Shown here piece after piece: positions 9,649 through 18,254 of a stretch of DNA of 64,000 nucleotides. Position 1 is the stretch's first letter. Each line of letters starts with the position of its first letter. The notes under the pieces are model-generated. The model did not search any database. It saw only the letters and a list, made by a program, of their open reading frames with translations, and had not been told where the DNA came from. A program made the translations under genes and the position numbers. Source of the stretch: Halospina denitrificans (GTDB lineage Bacteria > Pseudomonadota > Gammaproteobacteria > Pseudomonadales > Oleiphilaceae); assembly GCF_004364635.1 (NCBI RefSeq), contig NZ_SOAX01000003.1, positions 61,442-125,441 of the forward strand, given 5' to 3'.

Positions 9649-10925
9649 AACACCTTATACCCACCGCCAGCACCCGTCCTGTCGATGACGGGGCCCGAAA
9701 ACTGGTTATGCGGCAGTTCAGGCAGCTCGGAAAGGGGCGACTGACCGTGCACGAGGGGCATGAATCACACAGCTTCGGCAGCAGTGAACCCTATCCGGAT
9801 GCGGAGTTGGTGATCAATGATTCCTCGGCCTGGCGTGACATGGTTACCGGTGGCAGCATCGGCGCGGCCGAGGCCTACGTGGCCGGTGACTGGGATTCAC
9901 CCGAGCTGGTCAATCTGCTGCGATTCTTCGCGCGCAACAATGACGAAATGAACGGGTTCGAGGATCGTGTCACCTGGTTTACCCGGCCTGCCCGGCGCTC
10001 CCTGCACTGGCTCAACCGCAATACGCGGACCGGCGCGCGCAAGAACATTGAGGCCCATTACGATCTCGGCAACGAGCTTTTCGAGCAGTTCCTTGACCCG
10101 ACCATGATGTACTCCGCCGCTATTTTCCCCGATGAAAACAGCACCCTGGAAGAAGCATCCATTTACAAGCTTGACCGCATCTGCCAGAAGCTGGACCTCA
10201 AACCCGGGGATCAGGTGGTTGAGATCGGTACCGGTTGGGGCGGATTTGCACTGCATGCGGCTGCCGAATACGGCTGTCACGTCACCACCACAACCATCTC
10301 CAGCGAACAGTATGAACGCGCCAGGCGGGAGGTCGAAGCCGCGGGATTATCCGACCGGATCACACTCCTGTTTGAGGACTACCGCAACCTGACTGGGCGC
10401 TACGACAAGCTGGTTTCCATTGAAATGATTGAAGCGGTGGGGCCTCAGTACCTGGGTGAGTACATCGACAGGATCAATAAACTGCTCAAGCCGGATGGTC
10501 TTGCGCTGATCCAGGCCATCACACTGCCGGACCAACGATATGAACGGGCCCTGAAGAACGTTGACTTCATCCAGCGCTACATCTTTCCGGGCAGTTTCAT
10601 TCCGTCCGTGGGTGCCATCATGGAAGGATTCCGCGATCACTCGGATCTGGTCTTCAGCCACGCGGAGGACATCGGATTCCATTACGCCAGGACCCTGGCG
10701 TGCTGGGCGGAACGCTTTGAGTCCAACCTGGACGCGATCCGCGCAATGGGTTACTCCGATGCATTCATCCGCTTGTGGCGGTATTATTTCGCCTACTGCG
10801 AAGCCGGGTTCGCCGAGCGCTGCATCGGTAATGTGCAGTTGCTCATGACCAAACCGGAAAACCGCCGCCCCAATATTGTTGCGGACGGCAACCTACTCTC
10901 AACCAGAGGGGACCAGCGTGCGTAG
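9636..10925 (+). CDS. cfa: Cyclopropane-fatty-acyl-phospholipid synthase family SAM methyltransferase
   Basis: Transfers a methyl(ene) group from S-adenosylmethionine to a double bond of a membrane phospholipid acyl chain. The 429-residue protein has an N-terminal lipid-binding region (to about residue 120), NIEAHYDLGNELFEQFLDP, the SAM site VVEIGTGWGGFALHAA (about 190) and the signature FEDYRNL...SIEMIEAVG. ENVDFIQRYIFPG-type sequence (KNVDFIQRYIFPG) is present. In this gene context a methylating rather than cyclopropanating relative is also possible. It overlaps both the DUF1365 and DUF2878 genes. Confidence 0.88.
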   Translation: MENVKHLIPTASTRPVDDGARKLVMRQFRQLGKGRLTVHEGHESHSFGSSEPYPDAELVINDSSAWRDMVTGGSIGAAEAYVAGDWDSPELVNLLRFFARNNDEMNGFEDRVTWFTRPARRSLHWLNRNTRTGARKNIEAHYDLGNELFEQFLDPTMMYSAAIFPDENSTLEEASIYKLDRICQKLDLKPGDQVVEIGTGWGGFALHAAAEYGCHVTTTTISSEQYERARREVEAAGLSDRITLLFEDYRNLTGRYDKLVSIEMIEAVGPQYLGEYIDRINKLLKPDGLALIQAITLPDQRYERALKNVDFIQRYIFPGSFIPSVGAIMEGFRDHSDLVFSHAEDIGFHYARTLACWAERFESNLDAIRAMGYSDAFIRLWRYYFAYCEAGFAERCIGNVQLLMTKPENRRPNIVADGNLLSTRGDQRA

Positions 10926-11454
10926 CCTCGCTAATTTCATACTCTTCCAGCTCGGCTGGTGCGTCGCGGTGCTCTATCCGGGAACGCTGGCCGCGCTGGT
11001 ATTGCTGGGAATCGTGGCGGTGCACCTGCTGCTGATCAGCGCATTTCCCCTTAGGGAATTGCGCTTCATCATCATGGTGACGGTGCTTGGATCCGTTCTG
11101 GACGTCGTACACCGCACCTCCGGTGTCCTGGATTTTCCCGGTTATGTGGGCGCCTATTCCGAAGGCATGATTCCCCTGTGGCTGGTCATGCTCTGGGCTG
11201 TGTTCGCCACGGCGGTGAATCACTGCCTCTACTGGATGCGTAACTACCGGGTTATACTCTTCGGCTTGCCCCCTTTTGCCGGCGCTTTTGCCTATTACAC
11301 CGCGGAACAGTTTGGAGCCATTGAGATCGGCCACGGACTTCTGGGGATTCTTGCCATCGCGATAGGCTGGGGCCTGGTCTACCCGTTGATGGTTCGAATC
11401 AGTATCTGGCTGGAATCCATAGAGGAGGCACCCCTTGCTGAACAGCGCTGGTAA
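10918..11454 (+). CDS. DUF2878 family small integral membrane protein
   Basis: A 178-residue, very hydrophobic protein with about five or six membrane segments and the family-like stretch LGSVLDVVHRTSGVLDFPG. I place the start at the GTG at 10918: GAGGGGACC lies just before it, it overlaps the cfa stop by 8 bp, and the protein then begins with the first membrane helix. The biochemical role is unknown; DUF2878 genes co-occur with cfa, DUF1365 and COG2907 genes. Confidence 0.75.
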   Translation: MRSLANFILFQLGWCVAVLYPGTLAALVLLGIVAVHLLLISAFPLRELRFIIMVTVLGSVLDVVHRTSGVLDFPGYVGAYSEGMIPLWLVMLWAVFATAVNHCLYWMRNYRVILFGLPPFAGAFAYYTAEQFGAIEIGHGLLGILAIAIGWGLVYPLMVRISIWLESIEEAPLAEQRW

Positions 11455-12181
11455 CTCCCGTTTACTGCTGATCCTTCCTTTCATGGCTCTGGGAACGGGA
11501 GCCGTGGCAGAGACCGTACGTTTCACCGGAGAAGCCCGTTCCCAGGGTGGTGATACCCTCTTTTACACGGAGCATCACGAGCAGCGTGGCAGCTGCGAGG
11601 GTCCAGACTGGATTCCGGAGACCAACCAGGTGACGTACCGGAACCCGGATGGTGAGGTTATTGCCGAAAAAACCGTCGATTACAGCGAGGCGGCGGAACG
11701 CCCGGGATTCGTACTGGAGGACCGGCGGTTCGAGCAGCGTATGGAAGTCCGCAATCGCGGGGATCGCAAGGCTATTGTTGACTGGAGAATATCGGATGAC
11801 GATCGCAAGCGCTTTGAAGCATCAATCCCCGGTAACGGCGTCATCGACGCGGGTTTTGAGGTGATGGTCCGTAAGCACTGGGATACCCTAGTCAACGAAG
11901 AGGAAGGCGTCGAAATCCGTTTCTTCGCCCCGACTCGCGGCAAGTTCTATCAGTTCGAGGCCGAACCCGCCGATCATGAGGCGTTGGATGCGGAGCACGT
12001 TTTCCGGATTACGGCGACTGGCTGGGTATCGACCTGGTTCGTGGATGACATCTATCTCGGTTACAACAGCAACCGGCAATTGACGGACTTCTACGGACTG
12101 ACCAACATCCCGAAAACCCCCGACGAGTACTACACCGCGCATATTCACTATGGGTATGAGGCCCCGGCGGAGTGCGGCTGA
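11435..12181 (+). CDS. Secreted/periplasmic protein of unknown function at end of lipid operon
   Basis: A 248-residue protein with a clear Sec signal peptide (LLLILPFMALGTGAVA, cleavage before ETVRF). The mature part has many strands and charged residues and no motif that I recognise; four Cys are not obvious as a disulfide pattern. The start is a TTG at 11435, chosen because a near-perfect AGGAGG lies six bases upstream and because it overlaps the DUF2878 stop by 20 bp. Being last in the operon, it may handle the modified lipid or its oxidation products, which is a guess from position. Confidence 0.7.
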   Translation: MLNSAGNSRLLLILPFMALGTGAVAETVRFTGEARSQGGDTLFYTEHHEQRGSCEGPDWIPETNQVTYRNPDGEVIAEKTVDYSEAAERPGFVLEDRRFEQRMEVRNRGDRKAIVDWRISDDDRKRFEASIPGNGVIDAGFEVMVRKHWDTLVNEEEGVEIRFFAPTRGKFYQFEAEPADHEALDAEHVFRITATGWVSTWFVDDIYLGYNSNRQLTDFYGLTNIPKTPDEYYTAHIHYGYEAPAECG

Positions 12182-12267
12182 AGGAGGGACCTGCACCCTG
12201 CCGATTGGTGTGGTAGGGTGTGCGGCCGTAGCGACCGCCAGTCATCATGGATAGGGAAAAGAGCACC

Positions 12268-13080
12268 ATGCGCTTCGTCACCTTTAACGTGAACGGGATC
12301 AGGGCCCGCATGCATCAGCTTGAGCAACTGGTCAGCGAGCATGATCCCGACGTTATCGGGCTTCAGGAAACCAAAGTCGCCGATGACCAGTTTCCACTCA
12401 GCGATGTTGAATCTTTGGGCTATCACGTCGCCTACCACGGGCAGAAAGGCCACTACGGGGTTGCCCTGCTTTCACGGAATAAGCCGGATCACGTCCAGAA
12501 GGGCTATCCCTGGGATGGCGAGGAGGCGCAGCGGCGCCTGATTACCGCTGAAATCCCCGTCGGCGGTGAGCGCATCACCGTCATCAACGGCTACTTCCCC
12601 CAGGGGGAAAGCCGGGATCATCCGACCAAGTTTCCCGCCAAGGAGCGCTTCTACAAGGATCTTGGCGCCTATCTCAGTGAGTATTACCGCCCGGATCAGC
12701 CACTGCTGATCATGGGCGACCTGAATATCTCCTCCACGGACCTGGACGTGGGTATCGGTGAGGACAACCGCAAACGCTGGCTGCGTGAAGGCAAGTGTTC
12801 CTTTCTGCCTGAAGAGCGCGAATGGCTGGCCGAGATCAAGAGCTGGGGGTTGAGCGATGTCTTCCGGCGCCTCTATCCCGACACGGACGACCGCTTCAGC
12901 TGGTTCGACTACCGCAGCCGTGGTTTCGAGCGCGACCCCAAACGCGGGCTGCGCATTGATCTGATCCTGGCAACCGAGTCCCTTGCGGAGCGCGTGACAG
13001 ACACCGGAATTTCGTACAGTATCCGTAGCATGCCGAAACCCTCGGACCATTGCCCGGTCTGGGCGGATTTTCGTCGCTAA
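12268..13080 (+). CDS. xthA: Exodeoxyribonuclease III (AP endonuclease)
   Basis: Base-excision-repair nuclease of the exonuclease-endonuclease-phosphatase fold, 270 residues. The motifs are in order: [14 protein letters not shown] (catalytic Glu), the Tyr/Gly segment [22 protein letters not shown], and [10 protein letters not shown] with the catalytic Asp-His at the end. The start at 12268 gives the usual [15 protein letters not shown]-terminus. It is a single gene between the lipid operon and the TetR gene. Confidence 0.95.
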   Translation: MRFVTFNVNGIRARMHQLEQLVSEHDPDVIGLQETKVADDQFPLSDVESLGYHVAYHGQKGHYGVALLSRNKPDHVQKGYPWDGEEAQRRLITAEIPVGGERITVINGYFPQGESRDHPTKFPAKERFYKDLGAYLSEYYRPDQPLLIMGDLNISSTDLDVGIGEDNRKRWLREGKCSFLPEEREWLAEIKSWGLSDVFRRLYPDTDDRFSWFDYRSRGFERDPKRGLRIDLILATESLAERVTDTGISYSIRSMPKPSDHCPVWADFRR

Positions 13081-13104
13081 CGCCAGCTTTCGGATGGTGG
13101 GGGT

Positions 13105-13728
13105 ATGAAACGCAAGACCCGTGACAGGATTCTTCACGCCAGCCTTGAGCTGTTCAATTCCCGGGGTGAATCCAACGTGACGACCCTGCAGATCGCCGAT
13201 GAGATCGACATCAGCCCCGGGAACCTGTATTACCACTTCAAGAGCAAGAGCGATATCGTCACCGAACTCTATGACTGGTTCGAGGACCAGATCGGTGATC
13301 TCCTGGCGGTTCCGGAAGTCGAGATATCGGTGGACGACCAGTGGCTGTTCCTGCACCTGCTGTTCGAGACCATCGCCCACTTTCGCTTTCTGTATCAGGA
13401 CCTGGTCAATGTCCTGTCCCGGTACGAGCACCTGCAGCCACGCTTCCAGCGTATCATCAAGCGGAAATACGACGCCTCACACCGCATCTGCGACAGCTTC
13501 CGTAAACAGGGTATTCTCACGGCAAGCAATCAGGAGACCGACGCTCTCTGCCACCAGATCGTGCTGACGCTTACCTATTGGTTGAGCTTTGAGACACTGT
13601 CGCACCTCAATGACAGAGATGCTGTGGATCTTGGTCGGGGCGTCTACCAGGTGATGGTCCTGGTTGCCCCTTACCTGCGGGATGAGGAGCGGATGGTGCT
13701 GGAGCGGATGAGCCAGGATTATCTATAG
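13105..13728 (+). CDS. TetR-family regulator, PhaD-like
   Basis: A 207-residue TetR-type repressor/activator. The N-terminal helix-turn-helix (about residues 10-55) includes TLQIADEIDISPGNLYYHFKSK. The rest is a helical ligand-binding domain with WLFLHLLFETIAHFRFLYQDL, very like Pseudomonas PhaD, which controls phasin genes (phaF/phaI). Here it is convergent with a phasin gene only 5 bp away, which supports a role in polyhydroxyalkanoate granule control. The PhaD assignment is from similarity recalled by eye plus context. Confidence 0.78.
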   Translation: MKRKTRDRILHASLELFNSRGESNVTTLQIADEIDISPGNLYYHFKSKSDIVTELYDWFEDQIGDLLAVPEVEISVDDQWLFLHLLFETIAHFRFLYQDLVNVLSRYEHLQPRFQRIIKRKYDASHRICDSFRKQGILTASNQETDALCHQIVLTLTYWLSFETLSHLNDRDAVDLGRGVYQVMVLVAPYLRDEERMVLERMSQDYL

Positions 13729-13733
13729 GGTTT

Positions 13734-14159
13734 TCACTTGTCGTCGTCGAGCTTACGGCGCAGCCGCTCCATTTCTTCCTGAAGGCTGGCAACCTGTTGT
13801 TCCAGGTCGCGGACACGCCCTGGTGTCGGAATGCCAAGGCGATCCAGTGCTTTGGACACCCTTTCGTCAAAGACGGATTCGAGACGGTCCCAGGTGCCCG
13901 TGGCACGTTCCCGTACTTCCCCGACGCGATCCTCTACAGCCTTGACCTGGCGGTTGACGGCACCGCGCGTGCGGTTCTCCAGGTCTTCGCCTTCCTGGAC
14001 CAGTCGCTCGAAGAACTTCCCGGTGTCCTCCTCGGCTTTGGTATAGGCGCCCAGACCGGCAAGCCAGATCTGGCGCGCGGAATCCTTGATCCGATTGGCC
14101 AGCTGCTGTTGCTGCTCGTCGCTCTCCTGCTCTTCCGAGTTTTCGTCTTTGCGGGCCAT
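13734..14159 (-). CDS. Phasin, PhaF/PhaI-type polyhydroxyalkanoate granule-associated protein
   Basis: A 141-residue acidic, helical protein with the phasin signature DSARQIWLAGLGAYTKAEEDTGKFFERLVQEG (shown here in parts: IWLAGLGAY near residue 32 and FFERLVQEG near 50). It ends with a leucine-heptad coiled coil, VRDLEQQVASLQEEMERL, as used for oligomerisation. It lacks the long histone-like Ala/Lys tail of PhaF and is therefore closer to PhaI. It should coat PHA granules. No PHA synthase lies in this window. The region upstream (14160-14264) is shared with the divergent acyltransferase gene and must hold its promoter. Confidence 0.85.
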   Translation of the reverse strand: MARKDENSEEQESDEQQQQLANRIKDSARQIWLAGLGAYTKAEEDTGKFFERLVQEGEDLENRTRGAVNRQVKAVEDRVGEVRERATGTWDRLESVFDERVSKALDRLGIPTPGRVRDLEQQVASLQEEMERLRRKLDDDK

Positions 14160-14264
14160 GGCTTAAACTCCGGGGTTTCGATTCTCTGGGAATTCTATTA
14201 CAAAGGGCGGTATCCTGAACACCTGTAAGGAGAATACCCCCATTACTCAAGGAACGCTGTATTC

Positions 14265-15083
14265 ATGCGACTCCGCAGTTTCCTGAAGAAACGGCTCGTC
14301 ACGGAGGAGGTCGAGACGCAGATGAACCGCATCCGCAAGATGACGGGCAGTCTCGGCTACGACCCCTGGGGATTCAATCGCGACGCCGCCACCATTGGTA
14401 TGTCCCTGGTTCGGCCGATCTACGAGAAATGGTTCCGGGTCGACAGCCGGGGCGAAGAGAATGTTCCCGCCGAGGGCCCCGTGCTTCTGGTCGCCAATCA
14501 TAGCGGCCAGCTTCCCCTTGATGGCGTCCTGATCGGCTATGCGATTGCCAGTCGCAGGGACAGGCCCAGGTTGCCGCGAGCCATGATCGAGCGGTTTTTT
14601 CCGACCGTCCCCTACCTTGGCATCATGCTGAATCAGGTCGGCGCCGTTCTGGGTGATCCCGCGAACTGTGCAAGAATGCTCCAGAACGATGAAGCCATCA
14701 TCGTATTCCCGGAGGGCATACGCGGCTCGGGCAAACTGTACCGTGACCGTTACCAGCTCAAGCGTTTTGGCAATGGGTTCATGCGTCTGGCCATGGAGCA
14801 CAACGCTACCGTGGTCCCCGTCGGCGTGGTGGGCTGTGAGGAAACGATACCCGCCTTTGGCAACATCAAGCCCGTAGCGCGCTGGCTCGGGGTTCCGTAT
14901 GTCCCCATTGCCGCTCCGGTTGTCCTGCCGGCCAAAGTGTATCTGCGTTTCGGTGAACCCATGAAATTCCAGGGGGAATCCTCGATGACCGAGGATGACA
15001 TCAACCGCGAGGTCGATAAGGTCCGTCAGGCCATCAGTGACCTCATCGATATTGGTCTCAGCGAAAGGGAACGGCTGTTCTGA
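14265..15083 (+). CDS. Lysophospholipid/glycerol acyltransferase-like protein (PlsC superfamily)
   Basis: A 272-residue acyltransferase. Motif I is NHSGQLPLDG, with six residues between His and Asp rather than the four of classic PlsC, as in the DGAT/MGAT-like branch; motif III is FPEGIRGSGK and VVPVGVVG follows. Likely acts at the membrane face on an acyl acceptor that cannot be named. Its stop overlaps the start of the next gene (TGATG at 15082-15086), so the two are coupled. Confidence 0.82.
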   Translation: MRLRSFLKKRLVTEEVETQMNRIRKMTGSLGYDPWGFNRDAATIGMSLVRPIYEKWFRVDSRGEENVPAEGPVLLVANHSGQLPLDGVLIGYAIASRRDRPRLPRAMIERFFPTVPYLGIMLNQVGAVLGDPANCARMLQNDEAIIVFPEGIRGSGKLYRDRYQLKRFGNGFMRLAMEHNATVVPVGVVGCEETIPAFGNIKPVARWLGVPYVPIAAPVVLPAKVYLRFGEPMKFQGESSMTEDDINREVDKVRQAISDLIDIGLSERERLF

Positions 15084-16030
15084 TGACTCAAAGCTCCAAG
15101 CCAGCACTACTCGTCACGGGCGCCGCCGGCGCCCTGGCACAGCAGGTCATACAGCGTCTGCGCAAGGACTATCAGGTCGTCGCTGTGGACTTCCGCCAGG
15201 AGGTATGGCTGGGCCCGGATATTCCGAGCTACCGCATCGATCTTTCCAAGCGGGGCTTCGAGGATCTCTTCAGGCGCTTCCAGTTCCAGGGTGTTATTCA
15301 CCTGGGGCGCATCATGTCGAGCCAGGAAACCCGGCTGCGGCGTTACAACGCCAACGTGCTCGGCACGGACCGCCTGCTGTCGCTCAGCGACCAGTACGGA
15401 GTCAGCCGGGTTATCGTGCTTTCCACCTATCACGTCTATGGCGCCAACCCCTACAACCCGGCGCTCATCGACGAGAGCTACCCGCTCAAGAGCGCGGGAC
15501 TGACCATGGACCTTGTGGACTCGGTGGAGCTGGAAAATCTCGCAACCATCTATCTCTGGCGTAATCCAAACCTTAATGTAACCCTGCTGCGCCCGTGCAA
15601 CATCGTCGGCCCCGGGGTCCGGAACACCATGAGTTCTCTGCTCTCGGCCCGTTATGCGCCAACCATGGCGGGCTTTTCGCCGATGATGCAGTTCATCCAC
15701 AGCGACGACATGGCCAACGCCATAGAAACCGCCTTCCGCCAGCGCATTCCGGGCATTTTCAATGTCGCACCCCATGACTGGGTGTCCTATCGCCAGGCGC
15801 TGGAGGAATGCGGCTGCCGGCCAGTCCCCATCCCGTCCGTGCCGCCGGTTCTGCCCCGCACCATGCTCAGGGCGCTGAAACTGAGACGCTTCCCGTCGTA
15901 TCTGATGGATTTTTTCAAGTATCCTGTCATCATCGATGGGCGCAACTTCTCAACCCGTTTCGGGTTCGAGCCCGAACGCTCACTGGATAGCATCTTCCGT
16001 TATTATCGGGAGTTGCGTTACCAGTCCTGA
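15083..16030 (+). CDS. NAD-dependent epimerase/dehydratase-fold protein with altered active site
   Basis: A 315-residue extended-SDR fold: TGAAGALAQQVIQRL cofactor loop, VIHLGRIM, LSTYHVYGANPYN, LRPCNIVGPG and FIHSDDMANAI. At the place of the usual YxxxK catalytic pair it has LVDSVELEN, so neither Tyr nor Lys is where expected; it may be a non-catalytic or atypical member. Coupled to the acyltransferase upstream and 24 bp before prsK, it may act in envelope or exopolysaccharide metabolism, but nothing proves this. Confidence 0.72.
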   Translation: MTQSSKPALLVTGAAGALAQQVIQRLRKDYQVVAVDFRQEVWLGPDIPSYRIDLSKRGFEDLFRRFQFQGVIHLGRIMSSQETRLRRYNANVLGTDRLLSLSDQYGVSRVIVLSTYHVYGANPYNPALIDESYPLKSAGLTMDLVDSVELENLATIYLWRNPNLNVTLLRPCNIVGPGVRNTMSSLLSARYAPTMAGFSPMMQFIHSDDMANAIETAFRQRIPGIFNVAPHDWVSYRQALEECGCRPVPIPSVPPVLPRTMLRALKLRRFPSYLMDFFKYPVIIDGRNFSTRFGFEPERSLDSIFRYYRELRYQS

Positions 16031-16054
16031 ATCCGGTCTTACAGGGAGTCACGT

Positions 16055-18127
16055 TTGCTGGAATTCGGCGTTGTCAGCCACCTCTCGGCGGCTGTTGTCT
16101 ACGGTCTCCTGGCCGGTTTCACGGCCAGTCGTTACCTGCGTCGCTACACTGACCGGGCCGTACTGCTGGCATCCCTCCTCACCACACTCTGGGCGCTGAT
16201 CGTTGTCGCCCAGAATCTGTGGGGCTGGCCCAGCTTCACCGTCCGTTACCTGACGGAACTGACCCGCAATGCCGCCTGGATACTGGTGCTTTTTGCGCTG
16301 GTGCGCGACGCCCGCGAAGGCGCCATGATTTCCCGTCGAATGGTGTTTTTCACCGCAGGCACTTTCATCATGATCCTGTCGCTGCTTGCCGTCGCTGCCG
16401 TCGTCGGCCATATCGGCAGCAGAAACCTGCTGTCGGCTCGAGCCTCGCTTTTCGGCCAGCTTGCTATTTCACTGCTCGGCATCAGTGTCCTCGAACAGAT
16501 CTGGCGTAATGCGTCCACCTACGGCCGCTCCAGCATCCGCTATATCTGCTTCGGGGTTGGCGGCATCTTCATCTTTGAATTCATCCTCTACGCGGATGCC
16601 CTTCTCTTCGACCGTATGTCAAAAGGGCTATGGGATGCCCGGGGAGCCGTCAACGTCCTGCTGGTGCCGCTGTTCGCGGTCAACCTGATCAACGCCCGGC
16701 GTCAGCCCGTGCAACTCCAGCTGTCCCGCGCCTTCGTCTTCCATGCCGGCACCTTTGTTCTGGGTGGCATCTACCTGCTCGTGGTCGCGGCCGCCGGTTA
16801 CTACGTCCGACTCGCCGGCGGTGAATGGGGAGAAGGGCTTCAGGTGGTGTTCATCGCCAGCTTCGTGCTGCTGTTTGTGCTGTTGATGACCTCGGACCGC
16901 TTCCGGGCCCGGCTGATGATGTTCGTGAGCCAGAATTTCTTTGACTACAAGTACGATTACCGCGATGAATGGCTGAAGATGACTGAAACCTTCAGCAACC
17001 TGAATGAGAATCCGCCCCTGCCGGAGCGGGCCATCCGGACCCTGGCCGGACTGGTGGAGAGCCACACCGGCGGCCTCTGGTTGCGCGATGAGGATGGTCA
17101 CTACTCCCTTCACGCCACCCTCGGACTCGAGGCGCCGAAACACACCCAGATTGATAGCGACACCGAGCTCGTCCGCTTCTTCCGGGAACGTGAGTGGATC
17201 CTGGACCTTCACGAATACCGGGACGACCCGGTGCGCTACAACCTTCTGGAAATTCCCGATGCCATCCTGGGCTTCAGGGATCAGTGGCTCATCATCCCCC
17301 TCTACCTTGGCCGGGAGCTCTATGGGATAGCACTGATCGGCTCACCCTACACCCGGGTGGAACTCAACTGGGAAAACTTCGACCTGATCCGGGTTGTCGG
17401 GCGCCAGCTGAGCAACTTTCTCGCCCAGGCCGATGCCCAGGACCGCCTCTCCCGCGCCATGCAGTTTGAAGCCGTCAACAAGGCATCCGCCTTCATGGTG
17501 CATGATCTGAAGACACTGATCGCACAGCTGTCCCTGCTGGTGCGCAACGCGCCCAAACATCGAAACAACCCTGAATTCATTGATGACATGATCCAGACAA
17601 CGGATCATGCCGTAAACAAGATGTCGCGTCTCGTCGATCACATCCGCAAACCGGAGAGCGACGACCGCGAGACCAGCCTGGACCTGGCGCAGCTGTGCCA
17701 GCAGCTTGTCGATCATCATGGGCGGCAGGAGCCCGTCCCCGGGTACAATGGCCCGACCTCCGGCATTGAGGTGCAGGCCGACCCGCAGCAGCTCCAGAAC
17801 GTTCTTTCCCACCTGCTCCAGAATGCCCAGGATGCAACCCCGAAAGAGGGAGAAGTCAGTCTCACGCTGAAGGCTAGCGAGGAGTACGGGGTGCTCTTTA
17901 TTCAGGACACGGGCCAGGGAATGAGCGAACACTTCATCCGCGATTCCCTTTTCAAGCCTTTTGAAAGCACCAAAGGGCTGACGGGGATGGGCATAGGCGC
18001 CTATCAGGCTCAGGAATATGTCAAACAGATCGGCGGCACCATGGATGTGACCAGTGAACCCGGCGTAGGTTCCTGCTTTACCATCCGGCTCCCTCTGCTT
18101 GCCCGACATTCAGAAACGCCGGGCTAA
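16055..18127 (+). CDS. prsK: XrtA/PEP-CTERM system membrane histidine kinase PrsK
   Basis: A 690-residue sensor kinase with seven or eight membrane helices over the first 290 residues, a GAF domain at about 310-470, a dimerisation/phosphoacceptor helix (AFMVHDLKTLIAQL, His near 485) and an HATPase domain with NAQDATP, DTGQGMS and GMGIGAYQAQEYV. The architecture is that of PrsK, which partners PrsR in the exosortase A regulatory system. Translation starts at a TTG (16055) with AGGGAG seven bases upstream; an ATG start would remove the first membrane helix. The phosphate goes to the regulator encoded downstream. Confidence 0.9.
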   Translation: MLEFGVVSHLSAAVVYGLLAGFTASRYLRRYTDRAVLLASLLTTLWALIVVAQNLWGWPSFTVRYLTELTRNAAWILVLFALVRDAREGAMISRRMVFFTAGTFIMILSLLAVAAVVGHIGSRNLLSARASLFGQLAISLLGISVLEQIWRNASTYGRSSIRYICFGVGGIFIFEFILYADALLFDRMSKGLWDARGAVNVLLVPLFAVNLINARRQPVQLQLSRAFVFHAGTFVLGGIYLLVVAAAGYYVRLAGGEWGEGLQVVFIASFVLLFVLLMTSDRFRARLMMFVSQNFFDYKYDYRDEWLKMTETFSNLNENPPLPERAIRTLAGLVESHTGGLWLRDEDGHYSLHATLGLEAPKHTQIDSDTELVRFFREREWILDLHEYRDDPVRYNLLEIPDAILGFRDQWLIIPLYLGRELYGIALIGSPYTRVELNWENFDLIRVVGRQLSNFLAQADAQDRLSRAMQFEAVNKASAFMVHDLKTLIAQLSLLVRNAPKHRNNPEFIDDMIQTTDHAVNKMSRLVDHIRKPESDDRETSLDLAQLCQQLVDHHGRQEPVPGYNGPTSGIEVQADPQQLQNVLSHLLQNAQDATPKEGEVSLTLKASEEYGVLFIQDTGQGMSEHFIRDSLFKPFESTKGLTGMGIGAYQAQEYVKQIGGTMDVTSEPGVGSCFTIRLPLLARHSETPG

Positions 18128-18254
18128 AATGCCGTATTGGTCACGATTGTGGCTTGCACATGCTTGGCATGAGTCGCCATGAGGGATAGTCTAGAGGACC
18201 AGGGACGCAATGGATTCCGTGTAATTTTCCGAACAACCAGTGCAGGGAAACGCA
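18128..18254. promoter_or_regulatory. prsK-prsR intergenic region with an inverted repeat
   Basis: A 127-bp spacer, unusually long for this two-component pair, suggests that prsR has its own promoter. It contains the imperfect dyad CACATGC-TTG-GCATGAG (18157-18173, six of seven positions pair). TGTAAT near 18221 could serve as a -10 hexamer. I found no -24/-12 element (GG-N10-GC) here, so autoregulation through sigma-54 is not supported. Confidence 0.35.

Noticed and set aside
18128..18254. Sigma-54 promoter in front of prsR
   Set aside because: GG and GC pairs occur, but with nine rather than ten bases between them; no true -24/-12 element.
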